Source of the DNA: an uncultured Sulfitobacter sp.
GTDB lineage: Bacteria; Pseudomonadota; Alphaproteobacteria; Rhodobacterales; Rhodobacteraceae
NCBI GenBank assembly: GCA_947492925.1
Contig: CANLOQ010000002.1
Coordinates: forward strand, 806,001 to 870,000
Direction: 5' to 3'
Length of the DNA stretch: 64,000 nt
Part shown: positions 28,180 through 36,781 of the stretch, piece after piece
Layout: each line of letters opens with the position of its first letter
Numbering within the stretch: the stretch's first letter is position 1
Notes under the pieces: generated by a model
What the model was told of the DNA's origin: nothing
The model's input: the letters and a program-made list of their open reading frames with translations, nothing else
Databases searched by the model: none
Made by a program: the position numbers and the translations under genes

Positions 28180-29843
28180 GCAGTGAAAGATTGATCTATC
28201 TGCCCCTCGGTGGGGCGGGTGAAATTGGCATGAATGCCTATGTTTATGGCTACGGGAAACCGGGCAAGGAGCGGCTGATTGTCGTGGACCTTGGCGTGGC
28301 CTTCCCCGACATGGACACAAGCCCCGGCGTTGATTTGATCATCGCCGACATCGCCTGGCTGGTTGAACGCAAGGACCAGATTGAAGCGGTATTTGTGACC
28401 CACGCGCACGAGGACCATGTGGGCGGTGTGGCCCATACCTACGGACGCCTTGGCGCGCCGATCTACGCGCGGACGTTCACCGCCAACATCGCGCGGCGCA
28501 AGATGGGGGAGCATGGCCACCCGGATGAGGCCGTGCAGACAGTTGGGCCGTGGCCGCACCAGCAGGGGGCCGGGCCGTTTCAGGTGGGCTTTCTGCCGAT
28601 TTCGCATTCCATCCCCGAAAGCTCTGCCTTGGTGATCGACACGCCTGCGGGGCGATTGATTCACTCGGGGGATTTCAAGATCGACCTGACACCGGGCGTG
28701 GGCGAAGCCTTTGACCCGGCCCTGTGGGCAGACGTCTGCAAGGATGGGATCAAGGCGCTGATCTGCGACAGCACGAATGTGTTTTCGCCAGAGCCGGGAC
28801 GGTCGGAAGCGACTCTTGGCCCGGCGATCGAGGAATTGGTGAGTTCGGCTGAAGGTATGGTTGTGGCGACCACATTCGCGTCAAACGTGGCACGGGTGAA
28901 AACGCTTGCCGTGGCGGCGGACAAGGCGGGACGGTCTGTCGTGCTGTTGGGGCGCGCGATGAAGCGGATGGTCGAGGCGTCGCTTGAAACAGGCGTCATG
29001 ACGGATTTCCCCCATACGGTCAGCCCCGAAGAGGCGCGCGGCATTCCGCGTGAGAACCTGATGCTGCTGGTCACCGGATCGCAGGGCGAGCGCCGTGCGG
29101 CGTCAGCGCAGCTTGCGCGCGGCAAGTATCAGGGGATCGAGATGAAAGAGGGCGATATGTTCCTGTTTTCATCGAAGACCATTCCGGGCAACGAAAAGGG
29201 TGTGATCCGCGTGATCAACCAGTTCTCCGAAATGGGTGTGGATGTGGTGGACGACAGCACCGGCAAGTACCACGTGTCTGGTCACGCGAACCGCCCGGAT
29301 CTGGAAACGCTGCACGATGTGGTGAAACCACAGGTGCTGATCCCGATGCACGGTGAACACCGCCACCTGCGCGAGCATGTCAAAGTCGCGGAATCGCGCG
29401 GGATGACCGGTGTGCTGGCCGTGAACGGCATGATGATCGACCTGAGCGGCAATGCCCCCAAGGTTGCGGAATACGTTGAGACAGGGCGGACCTATATCGA
29501 CGGGTCGGTGCAGGTGGGCGCGCTGGACGGGGTCGTGCGCGACCGTATCCGCATGGCGCTGAATGGGCATGTGACCGTGACGGTGATCATGGACGATGAG
29601 GACGAGCCCTTGGGCGAGCCTTGGGTCGATGCGTTGGGCCTGCCGGAGATGGGCAGTTCGGGTGCGCCACTGGTGGACGTGCTGGAAGAGGACCTGAGCC
29701 AGTTTCTGGGCCGGTCCAAGGCTGCGACCCTGCGCGATGACGACAAGCTGAACGAGGGGCTGAAACGCACCGTGCGGCAGTCGGCGCAGGATGAGATTGG
29801 CAAGAAACCCGAAGTGACGGTGGTGGTCAGCCGGTTGAGCTGA
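28176..29843 (+). CDS. rnj: Ribonuclease J
   Basis: This 555-residue metallo-beta-lactamase/beta-CASP ribonuclease has the zinc motif HAHEDH at 76-81, SHSIPESSALV, HSGDFKIDLTP, and the C-terminal MHGEHRHLREH. RNase J enzymes process and degrade RNA with 5'-to-3' exonuclease and endonuclease activity and occur in alphaproteobacteria. It is the last gene of the nuo-birA-coaX-rnj transcript and is followed by a strong terminator. Confidence 0.93.
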   Translation: MSSERLIYLPLGGAGEIGMNAYVYGYGKPGKERLIVVDLGVAFPDMDTSPGVDLIIADIAWLVERKDQIEAVFVTHAHEDHVGGVAHTYGRLGAPIYARTFTANIARRKMGEHGHPDEAVQTVGPWPHQQGAGPFQVGFLPISHSIPESSALVIDTPAGRLIHSGDFKIDLTPGVGEAFDPALWADVCKDGIKALICDSTNVFSPEPGRSEATLGPAIEELVSSAEGMVVATTFASNVARVKTLAVAADKAGRSVVLLGRAMKRMVEASLETGVMTDFPHTVSPEEARGIPRENLMLLVTGSQGERRAASAQLARGKYQGIEMKEGDMFLFSSKTIPGNEKGVIRVINQFSEMGVDVVDDSTGKYHVSGHANRPDLETLHDVVKPQVLIPMHGEHRHLREHVKVAESRGMTGVLAVNGMMIDLSGNAPKVAEYVETGRTYIDGSVQVGALDGVVRDRIRMALNGHVTVTVIMDDEDEPLGEPWVDALGLPEMGSSGAPLVDVLEEDLSQFLGRSKAATLRDDDKLNEGLKRTVRQSAQDEIGKKPEVTVVVSRLS

Positions 29844-29865
29844 TCGGTTACTTGAGTGCCAAAAC

Positions 29866-29896
29866 GAAAAAGCCCCGCAAAATGCGGGGCTTTTTT
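29866..29896. terminator. Bidirectional intrinsic terminator between rnj and the helicase
   Basis: A perfect 9-base stem AGCCCCGCA (29871-29879) and TGCGGGGCT (29883-29891) with an AAA loop, flanked by an A-tract before and a T-tract after. It can end transcripts from both converging genes. Confidence 0.92.
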
Positions 29897-29913
29897 GCGT
29901 TCTGAGGGCTAAA

Positions 29914-31461
29914 TCAGCTGTCGGGACGGTCCGCAAAGCTGAGTTCGATAAACTCTGGCGTGTGATCGCCCAGACCGACGACCTTGTTGCCGCCACGGTC
30001 GTTGCCGCGTCCGCCGCGATTGTCATTGCGGCCACGGTTGGAATTGCGGTTGTCATCGCGGCTGCGGTTTTGCTTTTCGCCGCGGTCCTCTGATTTGGGT
30101 TTGTCGGACTTCGGCTTGTCGGATTTTGGCTTTTCCGAACGCGGCTTGCTTTCCTTGGCGGGTGCCTCGGCCTGCACGTCGGCCTGTTCTTCCGCATCCG
30201 CTTTGGGCGCGTCATCTTTCTTGCGGCTGCGCGACCGGCTGCGGCTTTTGGGCTTGTCGCCGTCATCGGCGGGCTTTGTCGCCTCTGCGGCGGGGGCGGT
30301 CTCTGTGCCTTTGCCAAGCGGGTTGTCCAGACGCGGGATCTCGTGCTGGACCAGACGTTCCACATCGGCGAGGTTTTTCTCGTCTCGCGGCACGCAGATC
30401 ATGATTGCGGTGCCGTCGCGGCCCGCGCGGCCCGTGCGACCGATGCGGTGCACATAGTCTTCGGCGTGGCTGGGCACGTCGAAGTTGAAGACGTGGCTGA
30501 CGGAAGGCACGTCAAGCCCGCGCGCGGCCACATCGGAGGCCACGAGAAAGCGCAGCGTGCCTTCGCGGAAACCGTCAAGCGTGCGTGTCCGCTGGCTCTG
30601 GTCCAGATCGCCGTGAATGGGGGCCGCGTCATAGCCATATTTTTTCAAGGACTTGGCGACGATATCCACATCCATCTTGCGGTTGCAAAAGATGATGGCG
30701 TTCGTGCATTTCTCGCCTTCTGCGTCGATCAGTGCGCGCAGGACCTTGCGCTTTTCACTGCCTTCGCGGTCCTTGCGGGAGGCTTTGAATTCAAGGACGC
30801 CTTGGGTGATGTTCTTGTTCGTGGTGGCCTGACGGGCGACCTCGATCCGCTCGGGATTGCTGAGGAAGGTATTGGTGATCCGCTCAATCTCCGGTGCCAT
30901 CGTGGCGGAGAAGAACAGCGTCTGGCGGGTGAAGGGCGTGAGGCCGAAGATGCGTTCGATGTCGGGGATGAACCCCATGTCGAGCATCCGGTCGGCTTCG
31001 TCCACGACCATGACTTTGACGTCGTTCAGGATCAGCTTGCCCCGCTCAAAATGATCAAGCAGGCGGCCCGGTGTGGCGATCAATACGTCCACGCCCTTGT
31101 CGATCAGCGTGTCCTGCTCTTTGAACGACACACCGCCGATCAGCAGCGCCTTGGTCAGTTTGACGTGTTTGGCGTAGGTGTCGAAGTTTTCGGCAACCTG
31201 TGCGGCCAATTCGCGCGTGGGGCAAAGCACGAGGCTGCGCGGCATCCGCGCGCGGGCGCGGCCACGGGCCAGCATCGTAATGAGCGGTAGCGTAAAGCTG
31301 GCCGTCTTGCCGGTGCCGGTCTGGGCGATGCCCAAGACGTCTTTGCCTTCCAGGGCCGGGGGAATTGCACCCGCTTGGATTGGGGTTGGTTCGGTATAGC
31401 CCGCTTCGTCAATAGCTTTAAGAACTTTGGGGCTGAGCTTCAGGTCAGAAAATTTTGTCAT
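29914..31461 (-). CDS. rhlE: DEAD-box RNA helicase, RhlE type
   Basis: This 515-residue helicase has Q-motif GYTEPTPIQ (21-29), Walker A AQTGTGKT (46-53), PTREL, DEAD in VVDEADRMLD, SAT and HRIGRTGR. After residue ~385 follows a low-complexity tail: an SRSRSRSRKK run, three KPKSDK/KPKSE repeats, and an Asn/Arg/Gly-rich end, typical of RNA-binding, condensate-forming tails. The ATG at 31461 was chosen because the longer frame adds 39 arginine-rich residues outside the family. Likely role: RNA remodelling in ribosome assembly or decay. Exact paralogue (RhlE versus others) is less sure. Confidence 0.9.
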   Translation of the reverse strand: MTKFSDLKLSPKVLKAIDEAGYTEPTPIQAGAIPPALEGKDVLGIAQTGTGKTASFTLPLITMLARGRARARMPRSLVLCPTRELAAQVAENFDTYAKHVKLTKALLIGGVSFKEQDTLIDKGVDVLIATPGRLLDHFERGKLILNDVKVMVVDEADRMLDMGFIPDIERIFGLTPFTRQTLFFSATMAPEIERITNTFLSNPERIEVARQATTNKNITQGVLEFKASRKDREGSEKRKVLRALIDAEGEKCTNAIIFCNRKMDVDIVAKSLKKYGYDAAPIHGDLDQSQRTRTLDGFREGTLRFLVASDVAARGLDVPSVSHVFNFDVPSHAEDYVHRIGRTGRAGRDGTAIMICVPRDEKNLADVERLVQHEIPRLDNPLGKGTETAPAAEATKPADDGDKPKSRSRSRSRKKDDAPKADAEEQADVQAEAPAKESKPRSEKPKSDKPKSDKPKSEDRGEKQNRSRDDNRNSNRGRNDNRGGRGNDRGGNKVVGLGDHTPEFIELSFADRPDS

Positions 31462-31597
31462 ATATGTCCGGGTTTTGCGGACGCTGACTTGGCCCGCTGC
31501 AAGTGTCGTATCGGCCCGCATGGCCCACAGGCGGCTGTGCCGCGATACATTGCGCCCGCATAGCAACTTGCCGCGCAAGCGTCAAACAGATCGGTGT

Positions 31598-32524
31598 TCA
31601 GGGGGCGTGGGCGGGAAAATGCTTGGCCAATGTGGTATTTAGGTCAAGATCGGCGTGCTTGAGCAGCCCGTAACGCGACAGGCGGGCGCGCAGATCGGGG
31701 GTATCGGTGCAGACTTCGTCAAAAAAGGCACGCAGGGCGGGTGTGCCGCCGTCGGCTTCGATGGTCTGGAAAAGCTCGTGCATGGACATCCCGCCCTTGT
31801 CGCGGGGGCGGTTGGGGGCCAGTTCACTGCGGTAGGACCCTTTTTCGAGGCGGTAGCGGTAGGATTTGTACCAGTGATCCCAGTGGCTTGCGTGGCAATG
31901 GGCCAGATCCATGCCGGGTGTATCTTCGGGGCCTTTCAGCATCTCGTCGTTTTGAAAGGCGTTGTGTATCTGGATGCGCACGTCTGACAGGCCGGTGCGG
32001 GTAAAGACCTTGCCCGCGAGATGGCTGAGAAAGCCGCCTTTGATGTGTGCGCCGTAGGTCGGGTAAAGGTCAGCCACGATGCGGGCGCGGTCGGGGCCGT
32101 TGGGCACGAAAGCCTTGAATGCAGTGCCGTCGCCGGCAAGCTGTTCCATCGGGCGCACGCGGGCGGTGGTCTGGTCGGCGGGCAGGTCCGCCAGAGTATC
32201 CGCGACGGGGCGGTCGGATACCAGAAATTCGTCCACGTCCATATGGATGAGCCAGTCCACATCCGCGCGGCGGTTGTAGGCGTGGGTGGCGTTCTGTGTC
32301 TGGCGGACCTGATGTTTCTTGGGGCGCTTGCCGTTCCACCAATCATCATCGCACAGCACGGGGCGGATTTTCGGATGGGCCTTGAGCGCGGCAAAAGCGT
32401 CGCGGTTGTCATCGTCGAGATAGAGGTAGAGCCGGTGCGCGCCTGCCTCAAGATGGTAGGCGGCGAAGGCGAGGATATCGCGGGTGGGCGCGAGGATCGT
32501 GGCGCTGATCCCCCAGCGGGTCAT
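31598..32524 (-). CDS. Glycosyltransferase family 2 protein (Glyco_tranf_2_4 type)
   Basis: This 308-residue protein resembles the GT2-like group that often lacks full annotation. The start ISATILAPTRDILAFAAYHLEAGA, the acidic YLYLDDDNRDAF, and the DxD motif in DWLIHMDVDEFLV are typical. No membrane helix is seen, so it is cytosolic or peripheral. Its ATG overlaps the stop of the release factor 3 gene (ATGA), so the two are co-translated. The target sugar acceptor is unknown. Confidence 0.82.
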   Translation of the reverse strand: MTRWGISATILAPTRDILAFAAYHLEAGAHRLYLYLDDDNRDAFAALKAHPKIRPVLCDDDWWNGKRPKKHQVRQTQNATHAYNRRADVDWLIHMDVDEFLVSDRPVADTLADLPADQTTARVRPMEQLAGDGTAFKAFVPNGPDRARIVADLYPTYGAHIKGGFLSHLAGKVFTRTGLSDVRIQIHNAFQNDEMLKGPEDTPGMDLAHCHASHWDHWYKSYRYRLEKGSYRSELAPNRPRDKGGMSMHELFQTIEADGGTPALRAFFDEVCTDTPDLRARLSRYGLLKHADLDLNTTLAKHFPAHAP

Positions 32525-34155
32525 CAGACCATCATTTCCTTGGTCGCGGTCAGGCGGATGTCGGGATAGTCGCGCTCAACCCGGTCGATGTCCCATTGCA
32601 GGCGGGTAAGGTAAACGATGTCGCCGTCGTGATCGTGGGCGATATGCTGTTTGTTGGTTTCGGTAAACTTATCAACTGCTTGTCGTTCACCGTTCACCCA
32701 ACGGGCCGAGGTGAATTGCGACGGTTCAAACCGGACCGGAAGGCCGTATTCCAGCTCGATCCGGCTGGCCAGTACTTCGAATTGCAACTGGCCCACGACG
32801 CCCACGATAAAGCCCGATCCGATGGAAGGTTTGAAGACCTTGGCCGCCCCTTCTTCGGCGAATTGCATCAGGGCTTTCTCAAGGTGTTTGGCCTTGAGCG
32901 GATCGCCCGCGCGCACGCCTTGCAGCAGTTCGGGCGCGAAAGACGGGATGCCGGTGACGCGCAGGGCTTCGCCTTCTGTCAGTGTGTCGCCGATGCGCAG
33001 CTGGCCGTGGTTGGGGATGCCGATGATGTCGCCTGCCCAGGCTTCCTCGGCCAGTTCGCGGTCGGAGGCGAGGAACATGACGGGGTTGGAGATTGTCATG
33101 GGTTTCTTGCTGCGCACGTGGGTCATTTTCATGCCGCGCAGGAAGTGGCCGGAGGCGAGGCGTACAAAGGCGACGCGATCACGGTGTTTAGGGTCCATGT
33201 TGGCCTGCACTTTGAACACAAAGCCGGAAACCTTTGTTTCTTCTGGCAAAATCTGGCGCGGTTCTGCCGATTGGATTTGCGGTTCCGGCCCGAATTTGGC
33301 GATGCCTTCCATCAGTTCCTTGACCCCGAAGGAGTTGATGGCGGAGCCGAACCAGATGGGCGTGAGCGAGCCTTCCGCCATGAGCGCGGGGTCGAGCGGG
33401 GGCATGAGTTCGCGCACCATTTCGAGGTCTTCGCGCAGTTTGTCGAGCAGGTTGGCGGGCACGTGTTCGGCCAGTTTCGGGTCGTCCAAACCGTTGATTT
33501 CGACGGATTCCGCGACCTTGTTGCGGTCGGCGCGGTCCATCAGTTCGAGACGGTCGCGCAGGATGTCGTAGCAGCCGACAAAATCGCGGCCCACGCCGAT
33601 GGGCCAGCTTGCCGGGGTCACATCGATGGCAAGGTTTTCCTGAATTTCGTCAATGATCTCAAACACATCGCGGCTTTCGCGGTCCATCTTGTTACAGAAG
33701 GTCAGGATCGGCAGGTCGCGCATGCGGCAGACTTCGAAGAGCTTTTGTGTCTGGGATTCTACGCCCTTCGCGCCGTCGATGACCATGACCGCCGCGTCCA
33801 CCGCCGTTAGGGTGCGGTAGGTATCTTCGGAGAAGTCGGAGTGGCCGGGTGTGTCCACAAGATTGAAGCGGAAGATATTGTCTTTGCTGGTAAAATCAAA
33901 AGACATGGCGGAGGCGGACACGGAGATGCCGCGGTCTTTTTCCATCGCCATGAAGTCAGACCGCGTGCGCCGCGCCTCGCCCTTGGCGCGGACTTGCCCG
34001 GCCATCTGGATAGCACCACCGAAGAGCAGGAATTTCTCGGTCAGGGTTGTTTTTCCGGCGTCCGGGTGGCTGATGATCGCAAAGGTCCGCCGCCGCGCGA
34101 TTTCGGCAGGCAGGGCGGGGCGATTTGTGTTTTTGTCCAGCATCTTACGGGGCAT
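32524..34155 (-). CDS. prfC: Peptide chain release factor 3
   Basis: This 543-residue translational GTPase recycles RF1/RF2 from ribosomes. G motifs are SHPDAGKTTLTEKF (G1), DTPGHSDFSEDTYRTL (G3) and NKMDRE (G4), followed by domains II and III typical of RF3. A second ATG at 34143 would shorten the protein by four residues; AGGA abuts the first and is 12 bases from the second, so the start is uncertain. It is the first gene of a pair with the glycosyltransferase. Confidence 0.94.
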   Translation of the reverse strand: MPRKMLDKNTNRPALPAEIARRRTFAIISHPDAGKTTLTEKFLLFGGAIQMAGQVRAKGEARRTRSDFMAMEKDRGISVSASAMSFDFTSKDNIFRFNLVDTPGHSDFSEDTYRTLTAVDAAVMVIDGAKGVESQTQKLFEVCRMRDLPILTFCNKMDRESRDVFEIIDEIQENLAIDVTPASWPIGVGRDFVGCYDILRDRLELMDRADRNKVAESVEINGLDDPKLAEHVPANLLDKLREDLEMVRELMPPLDPALMAEGSLTPIWFGSAINSFGVKELMEGIAKFGPEPQIQSAEPRQILPEETKVSGFVFKVQANMDPKHRDRVAFVRLASGHFLRGMKMTHVRSKKPMTISNPVMFLASDRELAEEAWAGDIIGIPNHGQLRIGDTLTEGEALRVTGIPSFAPELLQGVRAGDPLKAKHLEKALMQFAEEGAAKVFKPSIGSGFIVGVVGQLQFEVLASRIELEYGLPVRFEPSQFTSARWVNGERQAVDKFTETNKQHIAHDHDGDIVYLTRLQWDIDRVERDYPDIRLTATKEMMV

Positions 34156-34189
34156 TCCTGATGTAAGGGCAACGGCGGTGAGGCGCGAA

Positions 34190-34214
34190 TGTGAACAAAG
34201 CGTAAATTGTCACA
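34190..34214. promoter_or_regulatory. Imperfect inverted repeat upstream of prfC
   Basis: TGTGAACAA (34190-34198) faces TTGTCACA (34207-34214), a near-dyad with one extra base in one arm. It lies 35-59 bases upstream of prfC. It may be part of a promoter or a regulator site; the TGTGA/TCACA halves are too far apart for a standard CRP site. Confidence 0.3.
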
Positions 34215-34345
34215 CTCTGTACACGCGGCGTACACATACCGTACCTATGCCTGCTGGCAAGGGTGCGTCGCCGGATATCAAGAGTTCTGCGCCTTGCAAT
34301 CGCATCATTTGCCGCTGGATTACCCCGGAACGGATCGACGAGACA

Positions 34346-35365
34346 TCACGAGAAATAGTCTTTTGGATCGGGCGGTAGTGTCATCAGGCCATCCCCGTGC
34401 CGGAAATGAAACGTGGGCCGCGCGGGTCTGCCCGAAAATGAGGTGAAGAGATCGTGCGGGACATCCCAGACGGGTTTTCCCAGAAGGGCATGAACCTTAT
34501 CGCGTTGTTCCATAAAGCTGTCCTTGATGGCGTCGGGCGACGGTTCGGATAGTTCCAGATCAGAGGCGGTATAAAATCCGTCGTTCCAGCGCGTGATAAT
34601 CACGGCAATCCGGTCCGCAAATGCGGTGTGCTCTCGTTTATGGTCGCTTTTGACGAGCGCGGACAAATACCCGAGGCTGGCGTGCTGCTGAATAAACGCC
34701 GCCACTGTCGCGCGGTCACAGGAAGGCTGGTCGAATATCCAGAAAAGCGCGTCCTGATCCACCTTGAGGCCCGGGTCGTTCTGGCAGGCAATCGTATGCC
34801 AGAGATCAGGGTCGTGGGGGCGCATGTCGCGCAGAAAGCCGATGAGGTCTTCGTCCTCGTGATAGCGCGGGATGTCGCCCTGCATTTCCCAAAGCTGCGT
34901 CGCCTCGCGGAAGGCTTTGAGGTTTTCGCCGTAGTCTGCGATCCGGTGGCGAAAATCTTCGCCCCGCTGCCAAAGAACGCGCGCGGCGGCTGTGTCCTTG
35001 AAAAGAGCAATGACGGCCTCGGCCTCGGCGGCGGGCGTTTCGACCAGACGGTAGATCGTTGCCCGTTCCGCCAGTTGGTCCAAGGACAGTTTCTGGCCCT
35101 TCTTGATGGGCTGCACCTTGGCGATCTCGTGGTTGAGCTCTGCCAGAAGGCTGGCCATGTCAGGTTTTGGCGGCAGGTAAGCGGGGGTGCCTTTGCGTTT
35201 GTTCGTTGCCACAGACCAGGAGAGGACACGCGCGGCTGCAATGGAGATTTCCGACTGCAGTTTGTCGACCGGAGGCAGCCGCTTTTTGCGGATCATCTTT
35301 TGGGCCGGGGCCTGAAGGGCGAGATAGGGGGTGTGAGATTGTTTTGAAAAGAGACCCAGAACCAT
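34346..35365 (-). CDS. Hypothetical protein with a DUF4274-like segment
   Basis: This 339-residue soluble protein has no signal peptide or membrane helix. A basic, Pro-containing N-terminus (to ~70) is followed by mainly helical sequence. The part LWHTIACQND...ALFWIFDQPSCDRATVAAFIQQHAS (about 180-225) resembles the DUF4274 pattern in which a short helix pair carries a conserved CDxxT. I am not sure of this assignment. It is a single gene between prfC and the reductase at 35519, and no function is proposed. Confidence 0.6.
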   Translation of the reverse strand: MVLGLFSKQSHTPYLALQAPAQKMIRKKRLPPVDKLQSEISIAAARVLSWSVATNKRKGTPAYLPPKPDMASLLAELNHEIAKVQPIKKGQKLSLDQLAERATIYRLVETPAAEAEAVIALFKDTAAARVLWQRGEDFRHRIADYGENLKAFREATQLWEMQGDIPRYHEDEDLIGFLRDMRPHDPDLWHTIACQNDPGLKVDQDALFWIFDQPSCDRATVAAFIQQHASLGYLSALVKSDHKREHTAFADRIAVIITRWNDGFYTASDLELSEPSPDAIKDSFMEQRDKVHALLGKPVWDVPHDLFTSFSGRPARPTFHFRHGDGLMTLPPDPKDYFS

Positions 35366-35486
35366 GTCGATTTCCCTTGATGCGGTTTCACGCAGGATGG
35401 GGAGCGTTTGCGGTCCAATCGTGGCGCGGGTGAGGGAATTTCGGGGCTCTTTCAGATGCGCCGTGGTCCCTTTTGCGGGCCTCGAG

Positions 35487-35514
35487 AAGGGGCCGCACCC
35501 ACGCGGCCCCCTTT
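35487..35514 (-). terminator. Possible terminator after the saccharopine-dehydrogenase-like gene
   Basis: AAGGGGCCGC (35487-35496) pairs with GCGGCCCCCTT (35503-35513), one C bulged, loop of six. The T-run on the minus strand is very short, so efficiency is doubtful. Confidence 0.4.
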
Positions 35515-35518
35515 GTCT

Positions 35519-36676
35519 TTATGCCTCGACCGTGAAAGTAAGCCCGGCGTTTTTCTCAAGCCGGTCGATGATCGCCTGTCCGAAGGTTGGCGCAGCGGTG
35601 GTGACACCGGCGGGGGCATCCGCCGCCTCGTCCAGCAGGCACAGGGCCGCTTCGGTCAGCATCTTGGAGGTGGAGCCGTAGCCCGGATCGCGATCACCCT
35701 TGACGCCGACGATGATCCGGTCGCCGCTTTCCGATGTGCCGGTGAACATCAGATCATAGCTGCCGTTTTCGCGTTCTTCTTTCGAGGGGCCTTCGCCGGG
35801 TTTCACGCCGCTGTCGCCCATCGGATCCATCTTGGAGATTCCTTCAGCGATGGCCTGACCCTTTTCGCCTTTGCCGGTAAACATCATTTCCTCGTAGGTG
35901 AAATCCTCACCGTAGGAATGGTTCATCAGCATATTCGAGCGGTGGACATTCTTGGTGTTGATGGAGGCCATGACGAATGGCGCAACCCAGATGCCAAAAT
36001 CGGGGTCTTCGTAGGGTTTGTTGCCGTAGGGTTGTTTGGGGCCTTCGAAACCGGGGGTGAGGGCAAAGGAGGAGACAAGGCGCTTCATGACTTCGGGATT
36101 GCTCATCGCCAGTTTCATGGTTTCCTTGCCAGAGGCTGCCGTGCCGCCCGAAAAGGTGCCTTTCATCCCACGCACGCGGCCTTTGACATCCTTAAGCGGC
36201 TTGCCGAAGCGTTTCATCGCCTCTTGCTGCAGGAACCAGACGCCCATGTCGAAGGGGATGGAATCAAATCCGCAGGAATGCACGATGCGGGCACCGGTTT
36301 CCTTTGCCTTTGCGTCATATTTTTCGACCATGTCCCACATGAACGGCGGCTCGCCTGACAGGTCCACATAGTCGGTGCCGGAATTGGCGCAGGCGGCGAC
36401 AAGCGGTTCGCCGTATTTCAGGTAAGGGCCGACGGTGGTGATGACGCAGCGTGTGCGCGCGACCATCGCATCCAGCGAGGCGGGGTCGGAGGCGTCCGCC
36501 TCGACCAGCGGGGTATCTTCGGGCAGGCCCATTTCATCGCGCACGGCGGCGAGCTTTTCCATGCTGCGACCGGCCATCGCCCAGGGACGATCGGGGTGGG
36601 TGGCGTGGATGTATTCTGCCACAAGCCGGCCGGTAAAGCCGGTTGCGCCGTAGATGATGATATCGAAGTCGGCCAT
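35519..36676 (-). CDS. Saccharopine dehydrogenase-like oxidoreductase (trans-acting enoyl reductase type)
   Basis: This 385-residue protein has an N-terminal NAD(P)-binding Rossmann fold (DIIIYGATGFTGRLVAEYI, residues 4-22) and a C-terminal domain like those of the saccharopine-dehydrogenase-like (SCCPDH) family. GGGAGA precedes the ATG at 36676; a longer frame starting at 36727 adds residues unlike the family. Members include mycobacterial trans-acting enoyl reductases and uncharacterised lipid-linked reductases. The substrate is unknown. No operon partner is seen. Confidence 0.82.
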   Translation of the reverse strand: MADFDIIIYGATGFTGRLVAEYIHATHPDRPWAMAGRSMEKLAAVRDEMGLPEDTPLVEADASDPASLDAMVARTRCVITTVGPYLKYGEPLVAACANSGTDYVDLSGEPPFMWDMVEKYDAKAKETGARIVHSCGFDSIPFDMGVWFLQQEAMKRFGKPLKDVKGRVRGMKGTFSGGTAASGKETMKLAMSNPEVMKRLVSSFALTPGFEGPKQPYGNKPYEDPDFGIWVAPFVMASINTKNVHRSNMLMNHSYGEDFTYEEMMFTGKGEKGQAIAEGISKMDPMGDSGVKPGEGPSKEERENGSYDLMFTGTSESGDRIIVGVKGDRDPGYGSTSKMLTEAALCLLDEAADAPAGVTTAAPTFGQAIIDRLEKNAGLTFTVEA

Positions 36677-36781
36677 TGTGCATCTCCCGTTGGTGTTTGG
36701 GAGAGTATGTGGGAGGCGGGGGGCCAAAGGCCACCGCTGATTTCCAAAACGCTGCGTTATCGGGTGCGGGCGCGGCCCGTG

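Noticed and set aside
32596-33810. 404-residue plus-strand frame opposite prfC
   Set aside because: Antisense to a secure release factor 3 gene and without motifs.
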